A DNA stretch of 35,573 nucleotides from Marinilabiliales bacterium (GTDB taxonomy: Bacteria > Bacteroidota > Bacteroidia > Bacteroidales > F082), in the NCBI GenBank assembly GCA_002869315.1, contig PKTD01000027.1, positions 1 through 35,573 on the forward strand, in the 5' to 3' direction. Position 1 is the stretch's first letter. Each line of letters opens with the position of its first letter. The position numbers and the translations under genes were made by a program. The notes under the pieces are model-generated. The model worked only from the letters and a program-made list of their open reading frames with translations, was not told the origin of the DNA and did not search any database. Positions 1-8,666 of the stretch are shown here, in pieces.

Positions 1-2184
1 AATGATTTATCAGAAAACTCTACTGATGTGCATTCAGCAAGTACTGGTTTAACTATTGCCTCGGTTAATAATATGGCTTACGTATCATTTGACGGAGATC
101 CAAATAATTTTCAATTGCGCTCGTATGACGATTCTACAGGAATGTTGCCAGTTACAAACGTTAAGAGAATTGAGTTTGCAATAGCACCATCCGATGAAAG
201 CATAGTATATGCAAGTGTTGTTAATCAGTTTGAAGAAGTTTATAACGTATATAAATCAATGGATAACGGTGACACATGGGAAGTGGTTATGCCGGGTTCA
301 AGTTCATTGAATGTTCTTGGCGGACAGGGTGTCTATAATAACTTAATAAGTGTTTACCCTGATGATCCTAATAAAATTATTGTTGGTGGAAATACACTAT
401 GGTTAGGTCAACTAACAGATATAGGTGGATACTACGCATGGGAAAGTGTTTCACAGAATTTTGTTAATCAGTTTGATGATTATGTTCATGTAAACATTCA
501 TTCACTTAGTTTTAATCCAACTAATTCTAATAAATTCCTTATTGGAACCGATGGTGGTATTTATATTGGAACACTTTCTGGCGGTCAATATACTTTTACA
601 TCTGGAAACAGAGATTATATTTCAACACAGTTCTATTCTGTTGGAATATCTGGGGTTGAAAAATACGTTATTGGAGGTGCTCAAGGCAATGGATCAATAT
701 TAATTACCGGTAATGGAAATACTGTAAAACAAGGTAAAGAAATTATGGGCTTGCCAGGTTTTGGTTTTCAGGATGGAGACGATGGTGGTCCTGCAGTTAT
801 ATCTCAAATTGATAGAAACGTAATTGTTGCTAGTACAACCTTTGGGGATGTCAGGAGATCTGATGATGGCGGAGAAAATTATTCTACTAACGATCAGTTT
901 TTGGATGGTATTGGTAATGTAAATGGATTTCTAACACCAATGGCACTTTGGGAAAGGTTTGACAATCCAAATAGTAGAGACTCTGTAATGTTTTATAACA
1001 GAACTGGTGAAACAATAACTCAGGGCACCAACACTATGATTCATAGTAGTAATAGTGATCAACCATTTTATATCGACATGCCTTATGATTTAACAAATGG
1101 TGACTCTATTAAAGTTGTTGACCCAGTTTCTTCCAGGTTCTTCTTAGCTACAGCAAATCACATTTACATGATTTCAGATCTTCATAATTTTGCAAAAACA
1201 CCTGATTGGTGGGAAATAGCAAATAGTGATTTTACTGAGTTTGGTGGTATTCCACAGTGTATTAGTGTTTCTAATGATGGAAATTATGTATTTGTAGGAA
1301 CCCAAAGTGGCGAATTATTCCGTATATCAAATATTGCATTAGCATATAATTTTGAAAGAGCAGATGTGAGTAGTCCATCATGTATCGTTTCTGTAGAAAA
1401 AATTCCTGTTTATGAAACTGGAACAACTAATGAGATATCACAAATTATAACTTCCATAGCTATCGACCCTCAAGATCCAAATAATATACTGGTTACTTTA
1501 GGAAACTATGGCAATGAGCAATACTTAATGTATAGTACAGATGCTCTTGCTCAAACACCAAGTTTCGAATCGAAACAAGGTAATTTACCAAATATGCCTG
1601 TTTATTCTGCTGTAATAGAAATGAAGGATAATAAAATTGCAATTATAGGTACAGAACACGGAATTTTCAGCACATCAAATATAACTGCAAACAACCCAAC
1701 ATGGGAAATGGATTATACATCTATGGGTTCGGTACCTGTTTTTGATTTAAAACAGCAATTAATTGGTAAAGAAAAAATTACTGTTCAAGTAGGTGAAGAT
1801 GAGGTTGTATTTGAAGGTGTTCATAATAAAGGCCTTATATACGCTGCTTCATTTGGAAGAGGATTATTATATTCAAATAAGTTTTGGCAACCAGCAGTTG
1901 GTATAAATGAAATTGAAGATAATTCTTCAAAGTATTTAAGTTTGGATGTTTATCCTAATCCCGCTAGCGAAATTGTAAATATTGATATCGAAGCTAAAAC
2001 TAATGGTGCAGCCACATTATCAATATATGACTTAAGTGGTAAACTAATTATTAAGTCAAATAAACAATTAATTACTGGGCAGAATAAACTAAATATTGAT
2101 ATCAGCGGCATTAATGCAGGAACTTATATTCTCAAAACTGTTGCCGAGGGTAAAGTATATTCCAATAAACTAACAATAAATTAA
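1..2184 (+). CDS. T9SS-sorted beta-propeller (BNR/sortilin-like) surface protein, 5' end outside window
   Basis: The frame is open from base 1 to the stop at 2182-2184, so the true start lies upstream; the GTG at 28 is only the first possible start codon inside the window and should not be used. The 727 visible residues contain repeated BNR/sortilin-like blades: a 'S-M-D-N-G-D-T-W' asp-box, 'S-D-D-G-G-E-N', and recurring 'P-x-D-P-N-K/N-I' strands such as those near bases 355-375 and 1470-1490. The last 80 or so residues form a type A T9SS sorting domain: 'VYPNPASE' near base 1947, 'SIYDLSGKLI' near 2020, and a closing 'Y-x-N-K-L-T-I-N'. Such proteins are exported by Sec, cross the outer membrane through the T9SS and are attached to or released from the surface. 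The ligand or enzymatic role is not visible. The next gene begins 28 nt downstream and is also a propeller protein, so the two probably share a transcript. Confidence 0.85.
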   Translation, partial: NDLSENSTDVHSASTGLTIASVNNMAYVSFDGDPNNFQLRSYDDSTGMLPVTNVKRIEFAIAPSDESIVYASVVNQFEEVYNVYKSMDNGDTWEVVMPGSSSLNVLGGQGVYNNLISVYPDDPNKIIVGGNTLWLGQLTDIGGYYAWESVSQNFVNQFDDYVHVNIHSLSFNPTNSNKFLIGTDGGIYIGTLSGGQYTFTSGNRDYISTQFYSVGISGVEKYVIGGAQGNGSILITGNGNTVKQGKEIMGLPGFGFQDGDDGGPAVISQIDRNVIVASTTFGDVRRSDDGGENYSTNDQFLDGIGNVNGFLTPMALWERFDNPNSRDSVMFYNRTGETITQGTNTMIHSSNSDQPFYIDMPYDLTNGDSIKVVDPVSSRFFLATANHIYMISDLHNFAKTPDWWEIANSDFTEFGGIPQCISVSNDGNYVFVGTQSGELFRISNIALAYNFERADVSSPSCIVSVEKIPVYETGTTNEISQIITSIAIDPQDPNNILVTLGNYGNEQYLMYSTDALAQTPSFESKQGNLPNMPVYSAVIEMKDNKIAIIGTEHGIFSTSNITANNPTWEMDYTSMGSVPVFDLKQQLIGKEKITVQVGEDEVVFEGVHNKGLIYAASFGRGLLYSNKFWQPAVGINEIEDNSSKYLSLDVYPNPASEIVNIDIEAKTNGAATLSIYDLSGKLIIKSNKQLITGQNKLNIDISGINAGTYILKTVAEGKVYSNKLTIN

Positions 2185-2212
2185 ATTTTTGAAAAAAGAA
2201 AATAATTCAGAT

Positions 2213-4498
2213 ATGAGAAATCTATATTCAATTTTTAGTCTAATTATGGTACTCATAACGGTATCTGTTTTCGGGCAAGATAGGGTTTACGCACCTTCTC
2301 TTAATTTACCTGAAAGCGGAGAAGTTGAGTTAGCTCCAAATGTTACACTCGATTGGAATGCAGTTACCGGCGGAACGCTAGAGGTTTTATACGAATTGCA
2401 AGTTGCCACTGAAGTTGATTTCAGTGATGCTACTACATTCCCTAAATCAGATTTAACTTCAAAAGAAATGGAGGACCTATATTTTGGTACAACTTATTTC
2501 TGGAGAGTAAGAGCATATGACGGTGAGGATGTTTCTGAATGGTCGGAAGAATGGTCATTTACAATTGCCAGTACTATAGAACTGGAAACTCCTAATAATG
2601 GAACAATGGTATATGCCAACCCAAAAGTTACATGGGTAGAATTAACCGGACTATTAAAGTATCAATTACAAATTGATACATCATATATATGGAATAATGT
2701 TGAACTAGCTACCACAGAAGATATTTTTGGCTCTTATGTAGTTGATGAAAATGATATGTGGTTAGTTGGAGATGACGGCCTTATTTTACATTATGATGGG
2801 TCCATTTGGAATAGCATGGATGGTGGAACAACTGAAGCATTAAACTCGGTAAATTTCGTAGACGCTACGCATGGTTTTATTGTTGGAGACAATGGTACAT
2901 TTTTATCATATGATGGCACTACATGGACGGCAATGGATGCAGGAACTACAGAAAATTTAAGAGCTGTAGCATTTGCCGATGCCGATAATGGCTATGCTGT
3001 TGGAGATGGTGGTGTTATTGTTAAATATGCCAGCGGAACTTTTAGCCTTGAAGTAGCCAGTGATGGTTCAAATGAAATTACTGAAGATTATACTGGAATA
3101 GATGTCCTGGATGCAAATAATTATTGGGCATGTGGATCAGGGAAAATTGTAATCAATTACAATGGAACTGATTGGACAGGAACCGAAGCAGGTACAAAGG
3201 ATCATAATGCAATTTGGTTTACCTCAGAAACCGATGGTTGGGTAGCCTCACAATCAGGAAAAATAAACCATTACGATGGTACAGAATGGGTAGAGTATTC
3301 AACATCATCAAAGCACTTATATGGTATAGCCGTAGACGGTGGCACTGCATATGCAGTTGGTAGAGATGGTGTAATGTGGACATTTAACGGTTCTGAATGG
3401 GAACAAATTACCTCAGGAACTACTCTTGATCTACTTACTATTTATATGGCTGATGGGTATGGCATTTCTGCCGGTGAAAGTGGAGTTTTAATAAATAAAG
3501 CAGGTGAAGGATTTAACTCTGAATGGAGTAAAGTTATCAGTATAAATGCTGACTCTACAAATTATCAGTTTGGCAACTTACTATTTGGAAAACCTTTCTA
3601 TTACAGAATAAGAGGAATTAATAATAATGATACTTCAGCATGGTCAGGAGCAAAATCAATGATTTCATATGACTATCCTGAACTTGACAATCCTTCAGAT
3701 GGTGCATCTGGTGAACAGTTGCAGGTTGAATTTGAATGGAGTGAATATGATGGTGTAACAAGATATTATATTGAAGTCTCAAAATTTGAAGATTTCTCTT
3801 CATCACTGAATTATATAACAGATACTGTAGGTATTATAATTAGTGGATTTAACTTCTCGGAAGAGTATTTTTGGAGAGTAAGGGCAGAACATCCAGAAGA
3901 CATTTCAAACTGGACTGAAGCCTTTTCATTTACAACAATTGATAAAATTGAACTAATTTCTCCTGAGAACGATGAAACAGGAGTAACAAGAAGTGTTAGA
4001 TTTGAGTGGGAAGAAGTATTAGGTGCAGCCTCATACGAAATAGTAATTGATCAGAATGAAAACTTCACTAATTCTGAAAAAGGCTTTGTTAACGATGCAT
4101 ATTATCAAACCATTAGCCCTCTGGATGAAAATGGAGTATACTACTGGAAAGTTAGAGGTGTTGCAGGTTTGGATACCTCCTCATGGAGTAATGTGTGGTC
4201 ATTTAAAGTAGAAGGACCTGATGCTATTGAAGACTTATTCTCAGAGAAATCTGTTAGATTATATCCAAATCCGAGTAATGGTATTTTTAATATTGAAATT
4301 AACAGTATAGACGCTGCTGAATACCAAATTATTATTTCGGATATGAGTGGAAAAGAAGTATATAATTCCTATTATTCAGCAAAACCAGGATCCAATGTAA
4401 TTGGAATAAATCTTGGAGATGATGTATCAAAGGGTATATATATGATAAATATTAAACGTGATAAAATTTCTGTTAACAAGAAAATGTTTAGGAAATAG
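2213..4498 (+). CDS. T9SS-sorted protein with fibronectin-III-like modules and a seven-bladed YCF48-like propeller
   Basis: I prefer the ATG at 2213 over the in-frame TTG at 2189 because it places a clean signal peptide (M-R-N-L-Y-S..., ending V-F-G-Q) at the N-terminus; the product is 761 aa. Modules in order: FN3-like about 25-120; the first half of a second FN3-like module about 122-165; seven YCF48/BNR-type repeats about 165-430, each carrying a variant of 'A-V-G-D-x-G-x-I-x-x-Y-D-G-x-x-W'; the second half of the FN3 module about 432-485 ('Y-Y-R-I-R-G'); two more FN3-like modules about 488-573 and 576-668; and a T9SS type A tail about 675-761 ('LYPNPSNGIFNIEI', 'KGIYMINI'). FN3 modules usually act as spacers or binding units, and YCF48-type propellers occur in secreted binding proteins. 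Role unknown; probably surface display or adhesion. It lies 28 nt after the preceding cargo gene and is followed by a strong terminator. Confidence 0.88.
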   Translation: MRNLYSIFSLIMVLITVSVFGQDRVYAPSLNLPESGEVELAPNVTLDWNAVTGGTLEVLYELQVATEVDFSDATTFPKSDLTSKEMEDLYFGTTYFWRVRAYDGEDVSEWSEEWSFTIASTIELETPNNGTMVYANPKVTWVELTGLLKYQLQIDTSYIWNNVELATTEDIFGSYVVDENDMWLVGDDGLILHYDGSIWNSMDGGTTEALNSVNFVDATHGFIVGDNGTFLSYDGTTWTAMDAGTTENLRAVAFADADNGYAVGDGGVIVKYASGTFSLEVASDGSNEITEDYTGIDVLDANNYWACGSGKIVINYNGTDWTGTEAGTKDHNAIWFTSETDGWVASQSGKINHYDGTEWVEYSTSSKHLYGIAVDGGTAYAVGRDGVMWTFNGSEWEQITSGTTLDLLTIYMADGYGISAGESGVLINKAGEGFNSEWSKVISINADSTNYQFGNLLFGKPFYYRIRGINNNDTSAWSGAKSMISYDYPELDNPSDGASGEQLQVEFEWSEYDGVTRYYIEVSKFEDFSSSLNYITDTVGIIISGFNFSEEYFWRVRAEHPEDISNWTEAFSFTTIDKIELISPENDETGVTRSVRFEWEEVLGAASYEIVIDQNENFTNSEKGFVNDAYYQTISPLDENGVYYWKVRGVAGLDTSSWSNVWSFKVEGPDAIEDLFSEKSVRLYPNPSNGIFNIEINSIDAAEYQIIISDMSGKEVYNSYYSAKPGSNVIGINLGDDVSKGIYMINIKRDKISVNKKMFRK

Positions 4499-4514
4499 AT
4501 AAACGATAATAAAC

Positions 4515-4553
4515 AAAAAAAGAGGTTGCCTTAATTGTCAACCTCTTTTTTTT
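4515..4553 (+). terminator. Rho-independent terminator, possibly bidirectional
   Basis: An 8-bp GC-containing stem (AGAGGTTG at 4521-4528 with CAACCTCT at 4539-4546) is extended by six A:T pairs on the outside and closes a 10-nt loop. A run of seven T follows on the plus strand and a run of A precedes the stem, so it would also look like a terminator on the minus strand. It lies between the plus-strand propeller gene ending at 4498 and the minus-strand gene ending at 4714, so it can serve both. Confidence 0.85.
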
Positions 4554-4713
4554 AATCTAATTTAAGGGGTTTTACCCTTCTAGATTAATAATATTCTTAA
4601 AAGATTAAACCATTTTATAAGCCTTTCAACAATGAATTGCCTTTTATTGGATTATTAGCCTCTCGTAAAGATAAAGGATTATTGAGGTTTGATGATTGAT
4701 AAATTAGAGTGTA

Positions 4714-5487
4714 TTAATATTTATTAAACCTCTTACCCAGACTAAAACTAAAGAATAATTGTGGAAAAACAATATCATTGGGGTTATAGGCCATTACTGA
4801 TACTCCATATGGCAACACATCTACTAAAAGGCCTACTTCCAGCACTTTCAGTTTAGTAGGGTCTTTTCCAAACTCAAAACTTAAGCCTATCCTTCCGTAT
4901 GCACCAGGGTGAATACTAATTTCATTAAATCCCCTAGAAAAAGGTGCTCTACCAAATTCATCCAGCCAATCACGATTTACAGGGTCTTCGTCATATACTT
5001 TAGGTAATATTTCATACGAATCAGTATTATCTATTTGATAAATAACATATAGATAGTATGGCTTTGCAAGTCCGAAACTCAATCCACCACCATACATAAA
5101 TCTTACTTCTACCCCACCCCAGTAAGGTTTACGGTTTAACAGTTTCTTTTTTATTATTCCTGCCCTCAGGAAAAAAACATCATTTTGTTTACCATAAATA
5201 TACCTTTTGGCATTTTGATAAGGTTTTTGGATTTTGTACTGCTTATATGATTTAAGGTATGAAAAATCAAACTCCCACATCCTTGTTGAGAAATAAGATA
5301 ATCGTTTACCAGTTCTGTACTGTATACCTAAACCTAGGTTATTCAGCTCGATACCATATGTTTTAGATCTGTTATATAGGATTTTAAATTCTGATGTATC
5401 AACATACTCTGTGTCAAATTGTGCAACTACATCAATGTTAGTAAACAACATTGTTAAGAAAAGCAATATGTAAAAACGACTTTTCAT
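4714..5487 (-). CDS. Hypothetical secreted protein, probably an outer-membrane beta-barrel-like protein
   Basis: This 257-residue protein starts with a signal peptide (M-K-S-R-F-Y-I-L-L-F-L..., probable cut after V-V-A before Q-F). The mature part has short alternating polar/aromatic stretches rich in Tyr, Phe and Gly ('YGIELNNLGLGIQYRTG', 'VEVRFMYGGGLSFGLAK', 'IHPGAYGRIGLSFEFG') and ends in an aromatic strand, 'FFSFSLGKRF'. That pattern is typical of Bacteroidota outer-membrane barrels of about 10 strands. No catalytic motif is visible. A 42-residue putative lipoprotein gene lies 56 nt upstream on the same strand, and the two are likely co-transcribed. It could instead be a periplasmic beta-sandwich protein. 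The family is not recognised by name. Confidence 0.7.
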   Translation of the reverse strand: MKSRFYILLFLTMLFTNIDVVAQFDTEYVDTSEFKILYNRSKTYGIELNNLGLGIQYRTGKRLSYFSTRMWEFDFSYLKSYKQYKIQKPYQNAKRYIYGKQNDVFFLRAGIIKKKLLNRKPYWGGVEVRFMYGGGLSFGLAKPYYLYVIYQIDNTDSYEILPKVYDEDPVNRDWLDEFGRAPFSRGFNEISIHPGAYGRIGLSFEFGKDPTKLKVLEVGLLVDVLPYGVSVMAYNPNDIVFPQLFFSFSLGKRFNKY

Positions 5488-5543
5488 AAGCTAACAATTT
5501 TCAACCCTTAGGTTAACAAAAAGAAAAAAAGAAATTCAGACTA

Positions 5544-5672
5544 CTAGTATTTTGATTCCTTCTGATACTTGTGAGTCTCTCCATAAGCTGCACATTTACT
5601 GGATGATGTGCATGACGTAGCAAATGCTATTAATACTACAACTGCGGAGATAAGTATTATTATTTTCTTCAT
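5544..5672 (-). CDS. Small putative lipoprotein (42 aa) with C-A-A-Y-G motif
   Basis: Reading the minus strand from ATG at 5672 to TAG at 5544 gives 42 residues. They comprise M-K-K, a hydrophobic stretch to residue 20, a lipobox-like F-A-T-S-C with the lipidated Cys at 21, then a short Ser/Thr linker, Cys27-Ala-Ala-Tyr-Gly31 and a charged tail ending K-E-S-K-Y. The mature chain would be only 22 residues. Similar tiny lipoproteins with a C-x-A-Y-G core seem familiar from other Bacteroidota, but I cannot name the family. The gene is just upstream of the barrel-like gene on the same strand. Function unknown; a small outer-membrane accessory protein or an anchor are possibilities. It is below the size cut-off of many gene callers. 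Confidence 0.7.
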   Translation of the reverse strand: MKKIIILISAVVVLIAFATSCTSSSKCAAYGETHKYQKESKY

Positions 5673-5789
5673 AAATTTCAAATTCTTAAAGTAATATTTC
5701 AAATAAAACTATATGACAAAGAAAAACAGTTTTTATCTAAATAACAAGCATTTTCGAAGATTATTGTTAAGTTTACACAAAAAAAATAA

Positions 5790-6464
5790 GTGAAACCTCA
5801 AATTGAAGAAAGTTGGCTTGAAGCACTTAGCCAGGAATTCGAAAAAGATTACTTTAATAACTTGAAGACCTTTTTGAAAGAAGAAAAATTAAAGCATACT
5901 ATTTTTTCTTCCGGAAAAAAAATTTTCACTGCATTTAACCTTTGTCCTTTACATAAAGTGAAGGTTGTAATTATTGGTCAAGATCCTTATCATGGGCCAG
6001 GTCAGGCACACGGGCTCTGTTTTTCTGTTCCTGAGGGCATCCCTTTACCACCATCATTAAAAAATATCTATAAAGAATTGAATAACGATTTGGGCATTCC
6101 AATTTCCAAAACAGGCAATCTTGAAAACTGGGCTAAACAAGGTGTATTACTTTTAAACTCAATTTTAACTGTGCGTGCCAACCAGGCAGCATCACATCAT
6201 AATAAAGGCTGGGAAACATTTACCGACAAGGCAATTAAAACAATATCTGATCTCAGAGCAGGCGTTGTCTTTTTGCTATGGGGTAACTATGCAATAAACA
6301 AAAGGAAACTAATCGACACTAATAGGCATTTCGTATTTACAAGTGTACACCCATCGCCACTTTCAGCACATCGGGGGTTTTTTGGCTGCAATCATTTTTC
6401 AAAAACCAATAAAATTTTAAAGGATAATGAATTAGGTGAGATTAACTGGAATCCTTCACTTTAG
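5790..6464 (+). CDS. ung: Uracil-DNA glycosylase, family 1
   Basis: It removes uracil from DNA, arising from cytosine deamination or dUTP incorporation, as the first step of base-excision repair in the cytoplasm. The 224-residue protein has the family-1 signatures: G-Q-D-P-Y-H at 63-68 with catalytic Asp65, the L-L-L-N uracil-binding segment at 120-123, and H-P-S-P-L-S at 187-192 with catalytic His187. Length and spacing match E. coli Ung closely. The start is GTG at 5790; an in-frame TAA lies immediately before it, so no longer form is possible. Its stop codon overlaps the stop of the opposing methyltransferase gene by 4 nt. Confidence 0.97.
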   Translation: MKPQIEESWLEALSQEFEKDYFNNLKTFLKEEKLKHTIFSSGKKIFTAFNLCPLHKVKVVIIGQDPYHGPGQAHGLCFSVPEGIPLPPSLKNIYKELNNDLGIPISKTGNLENWAKQGVLLLNSILTVRANQAASHHNKGWETFTDKAIKTISDLRAGVVFLLWGNYAINKRKLIDTNRHFVFTSVHPSPLSAHRGFFGCNHFSKTNKILKDNELGEINWNPSL

Positions 6465-7174
6465 TAAATTCGGGCCAAATAATTATTGTAATCTACCTCT
6501 AGCAATAAATCGCATCTAAATCCCACTTGTTCAGCATAAAACTTAAGTTGTGAATAATCAATGTATAACCATTTAAAACTTTCTGATTTTACATCCTTGT
6601 ACTCGAAATTATATTCTACTATTCCATAATAGTCTGAATTGAGGTCTATAAGGTATGATCCGTCTTCCTCTTGATATAAATAGATCAAATCAGAAGAATC
6701 AAGTATTATACTGCCTCCCTTTTTTAATATTTTTTTTGCTCTCTTCAGAAATATCTCAAGTCCTTGAAAATCTGAAACCAAGCCTATCCCATTCATTAAC
6801 ATGAGTAAGATGTCAAATTTGCCACCTGAATAATTAAAAATATCTTCACATATAACATTCCTAACTCCCCTCCTACTTATTATATCAACTAAACCGGGTT
6901 TAATTTCCAATGCAGTTACATCAATATTATTTTCCTGAAGATATAATGAATGAGAGCCCACACCTGCTCCTATATCTAGAACTTTTCCTTTACATAAAGA
7001 TAAGGCATGCTTCTCCAGTATAGGCATTTTCGAGTAAGGTCTGAAAAAATAAGATAACTCCACCTCTTCTACATCTGCCTTATTGCTATTAATAAGTACT
7101 TTAGCATTTAATTCTCCATTTAAAAAATCATTACAAGCCCTTACAAATGGTTCCTTATTTTTTTCCTGAATCAT
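6461..7174 (-). CDS. Class I SAM-dependent methyltransferase
   Basis: The ATG at 7174 is preferred over an in-frame TTG at 7183, giving 237 aa. The Rossmann-type SAM-binding motif I (V-L-D-I-G-A-G-V-G-S-H) is at about residues 65-75. An acidic residue ends the second strand ('T-A-L-E-I-K-P-G'), as expected for binding the SAM ribose, and 'D-I-L-L-M-L-M-N-G-I-G' occupies the motif IV position. The overall look is of a Methyltransf_11/25-type enzyme. The substrate cannot be told from sequence: a small molecule, a protein or an RNA are all possible. It converges on ung, sharing the TTAG at 6461-6464, and is divergent from the SGNH lipoprotein gene. Confidence 0.85.
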   Translation of the reverse strand: MIQEKNKEPFVRACNDFLNGELNAKVLINSNKADVEEVELSYFFRPYSKMPILEKHALSLCKGKVLDIGAGVGSHSLYLQENNIDVTALEIKPGLVDIISRRGVRNVICEDIFNYSGGKFDILLMLMNGIGLVSDFQGLEIFLKRAKKILKKGGSIILDSSDLIYLYQEEDGSYLIDLNSDYYGIVEYNFEYKDVKSESFKWLYIDYSQLKFYAEQVGFRCDLLLEVDYNNYLARIY

Positions 7175-7235
7175 CCAAATCAAGTTTCAGCAAATCTATA
7201 AAATGAATTCAATATTTTAATGTTAAATGAAATGT

Positions 7236-7243
7236 TATTTTTG
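7236..7243 (+). promoter_or_regulatory. Candidate Bacteroidota -7 element for the SGNH lipoprotein gene
   Basis: TATTTTTG fits the TAnnTTTG -7 consensus of the Bacteroidota primary sigma factor and lies 21 nt before the ATG at 7265. No clear TTTG -33 element is found about 20 nt upstream, so support is partial. Confidence 0.35.
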
Positions 7244-7264
7244 CAGCCATATAAAACTATTTAA

Positions 7265-8650
7265 ATGAAAACTATACAAACAATAATGCTTGCAGCACTC
7301 CTAATATTTGTTACTGCATGTAAAAAAGACGACCAAGACACTCCCAAACAAGAACCTACAATAGATATAAGCAGTTATGTGGCAATGGGGAATTCATTAA
7401 CAGCAGGTTATGCTGATGGTGCACTATATAAGTCAGGTCAGAATTATTCTTATGCTAAAATAATCTCTCAACAAATGGCTCAAGCAGGAGGAAATGGAAT
7501 ATTTAAAACTCCAATAATCAATACTGAAGATGGTGTTTATCCTTCAATTGAAGGGTCCGGATTAGTATTGGAAACAAAATATGTTCTATCAAACACCAGC
7601 ATGTGCGATGGTAGTAACAAATTGCTTCCGGTAAGGGCAGTTGAGAATCCAGACCAGGGTATATTAATGGAAGAGTTATTTAAAAACATTTCCTCCGAAG
7701 GTCCTTTTAACAATTTAGGAGTACCCGGAATTTTAGTATCACATATGTTAACACCGGGAATGGGATCAGTTAATCCATACTATGGAAGGTTTGCAGAAAA
7801 TTCCTCCACAGACAAGTTATTGGATGAAGCCCAAAAGGTTAATCCCACTGTTTTTAGCCTTTGGGTAGGAAATAATGATGTCCTTGGATATGCATCATCA
7901 GGAGGCCTATCTAGTATTACATCCGTTGAATTATTTAAGGTTTCCTACCAGGCGGTAGTTTCATATTTATCAAGCATTACTGAAGGTGGGGTAATTGCCA
8001 ACATTCCGGATATTTCATCAGCAGCATTTTTTACAACTATAAAATATAATGAAGTCGTTTTAGAAAATCAGCAAGAAATTGACAACCTTAATGCTCATTA
8101 TTCTGATTATAACCAATATATGGAAGATGAGGGAAAAAACTACAGGATCAATTTTAAGGAAGGCATGAATGCTATGGTTATAAAGGATGGAACTATGGAT
8201 GTTAATGCTGAATATCAGATTCGTCAAATGAATGAGGATGAATTAGCATTACTGAGTATTCCATACGATTCTTTACTATGTGGTGATTGGGGAACATACA
8301 AAGCCCTGGGCAATAACTACATTCTCACAACAGATGAAATAGCAGAAACAAAATCAGCTACGGAAACTTTCAACAACTTAATTAGTCAATCTGCATCTCA
8401 GTACGATTTAGCATTAGTTGACTTTAATAGTTTTATGAAAGATGTTGCAGAAAACGGAGTTAGTTCCAACGGAGTTGATTTTACAACTGAGTTTATATAT
8501 GGTAATATTTTTTCTTTGGATGGGATTCATTTAACACCACAGGCAAATGCGCTTGTAGCAAATAAGTTTATCGATGCTTTAAATGAAAAATATTTTACTT
8601 CCATACCAATGGTTGATGTTTCCACTTTTCCATCTGTTGACATTCCTTAA
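7265..8650 (+). CDS. SGNH/GDSL-family hydrolase, lipoprotein
   Basis: A lipoprotein signal (M-K-T-I-Q-T..., V-T-A-C with Cys19) is followed by a charged K-K-D-D linker. The SGNH hydrolase blocks are present. Block I is G-N-S-L-T-A-G-Y with the nucleophile at Ser44 (the usual G-D-S is G-N-S here). Block III is V-G-N-N-D at 201-205. Block V is D-G-I-H at 419-422, giving the catalytic Asp and His. Members are esterases or lipases acting on acyl or acetyl esters, and in Bacteroidota such lipoproteins are usually at the outer membrane. The 461-residue length is long for the family because of insertions between blocks I and III and between III and V. The exact substrate is unknown. Confidence 0.85.
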   Translation: MKTIQTIMLAALLIFVTACKKDDQDTPKQEPTIDISSYVAMGNSLTAGYADGALYKSGQNYSYAKIISQQMAQAGGNGIFKTPIINTEDGVYPSIEGSGLVLETKYVLSNTSMCDGSNKLLPVRAVENPDQGILMEELFKNISSEGPFNNLGVPGILVSHMLTPGMGSVNPYYGRFAENSSTDKLLDEAQKVNPTVFSLWVGNNDVLGYASSGGLSSITSVELFKVSYQAVVSYLSSITEGGVIANIPDISSAAFFTTIKYNEVVLENQQEIDNLNAHYSDYNQYMEDEGKNYRINFKEGMNAMVIKDGTMDVNAEYQIRQMNEDELALLSIPYDSLLCGDWGTYKALGNNYILTTDEIAETKSATETFNNLISQSASQYDLALVDFNSFMKDVAENGVSSNGVDFTTEFIYGNIFSLDGIHLTPQANALVANKFIDALNEKYFTSIPMVDVSTFPSVDIP

Positions 8651-8666
8651 TAAAATTAATTCTGCC

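Noticed and set aside
3618-3806. 62-residue minus-strand frame inside the propeller gene
   Set aside because: Low-complexity shadow of the FN3-coding sequence on the other strand.
8583-8666. N-terminal extension of rdgB by 28 residues
   Set aside because: It overlaps the end of the SGNH gene and has no match to the RdgB family start; the ATG at 8667 gives the normal length.
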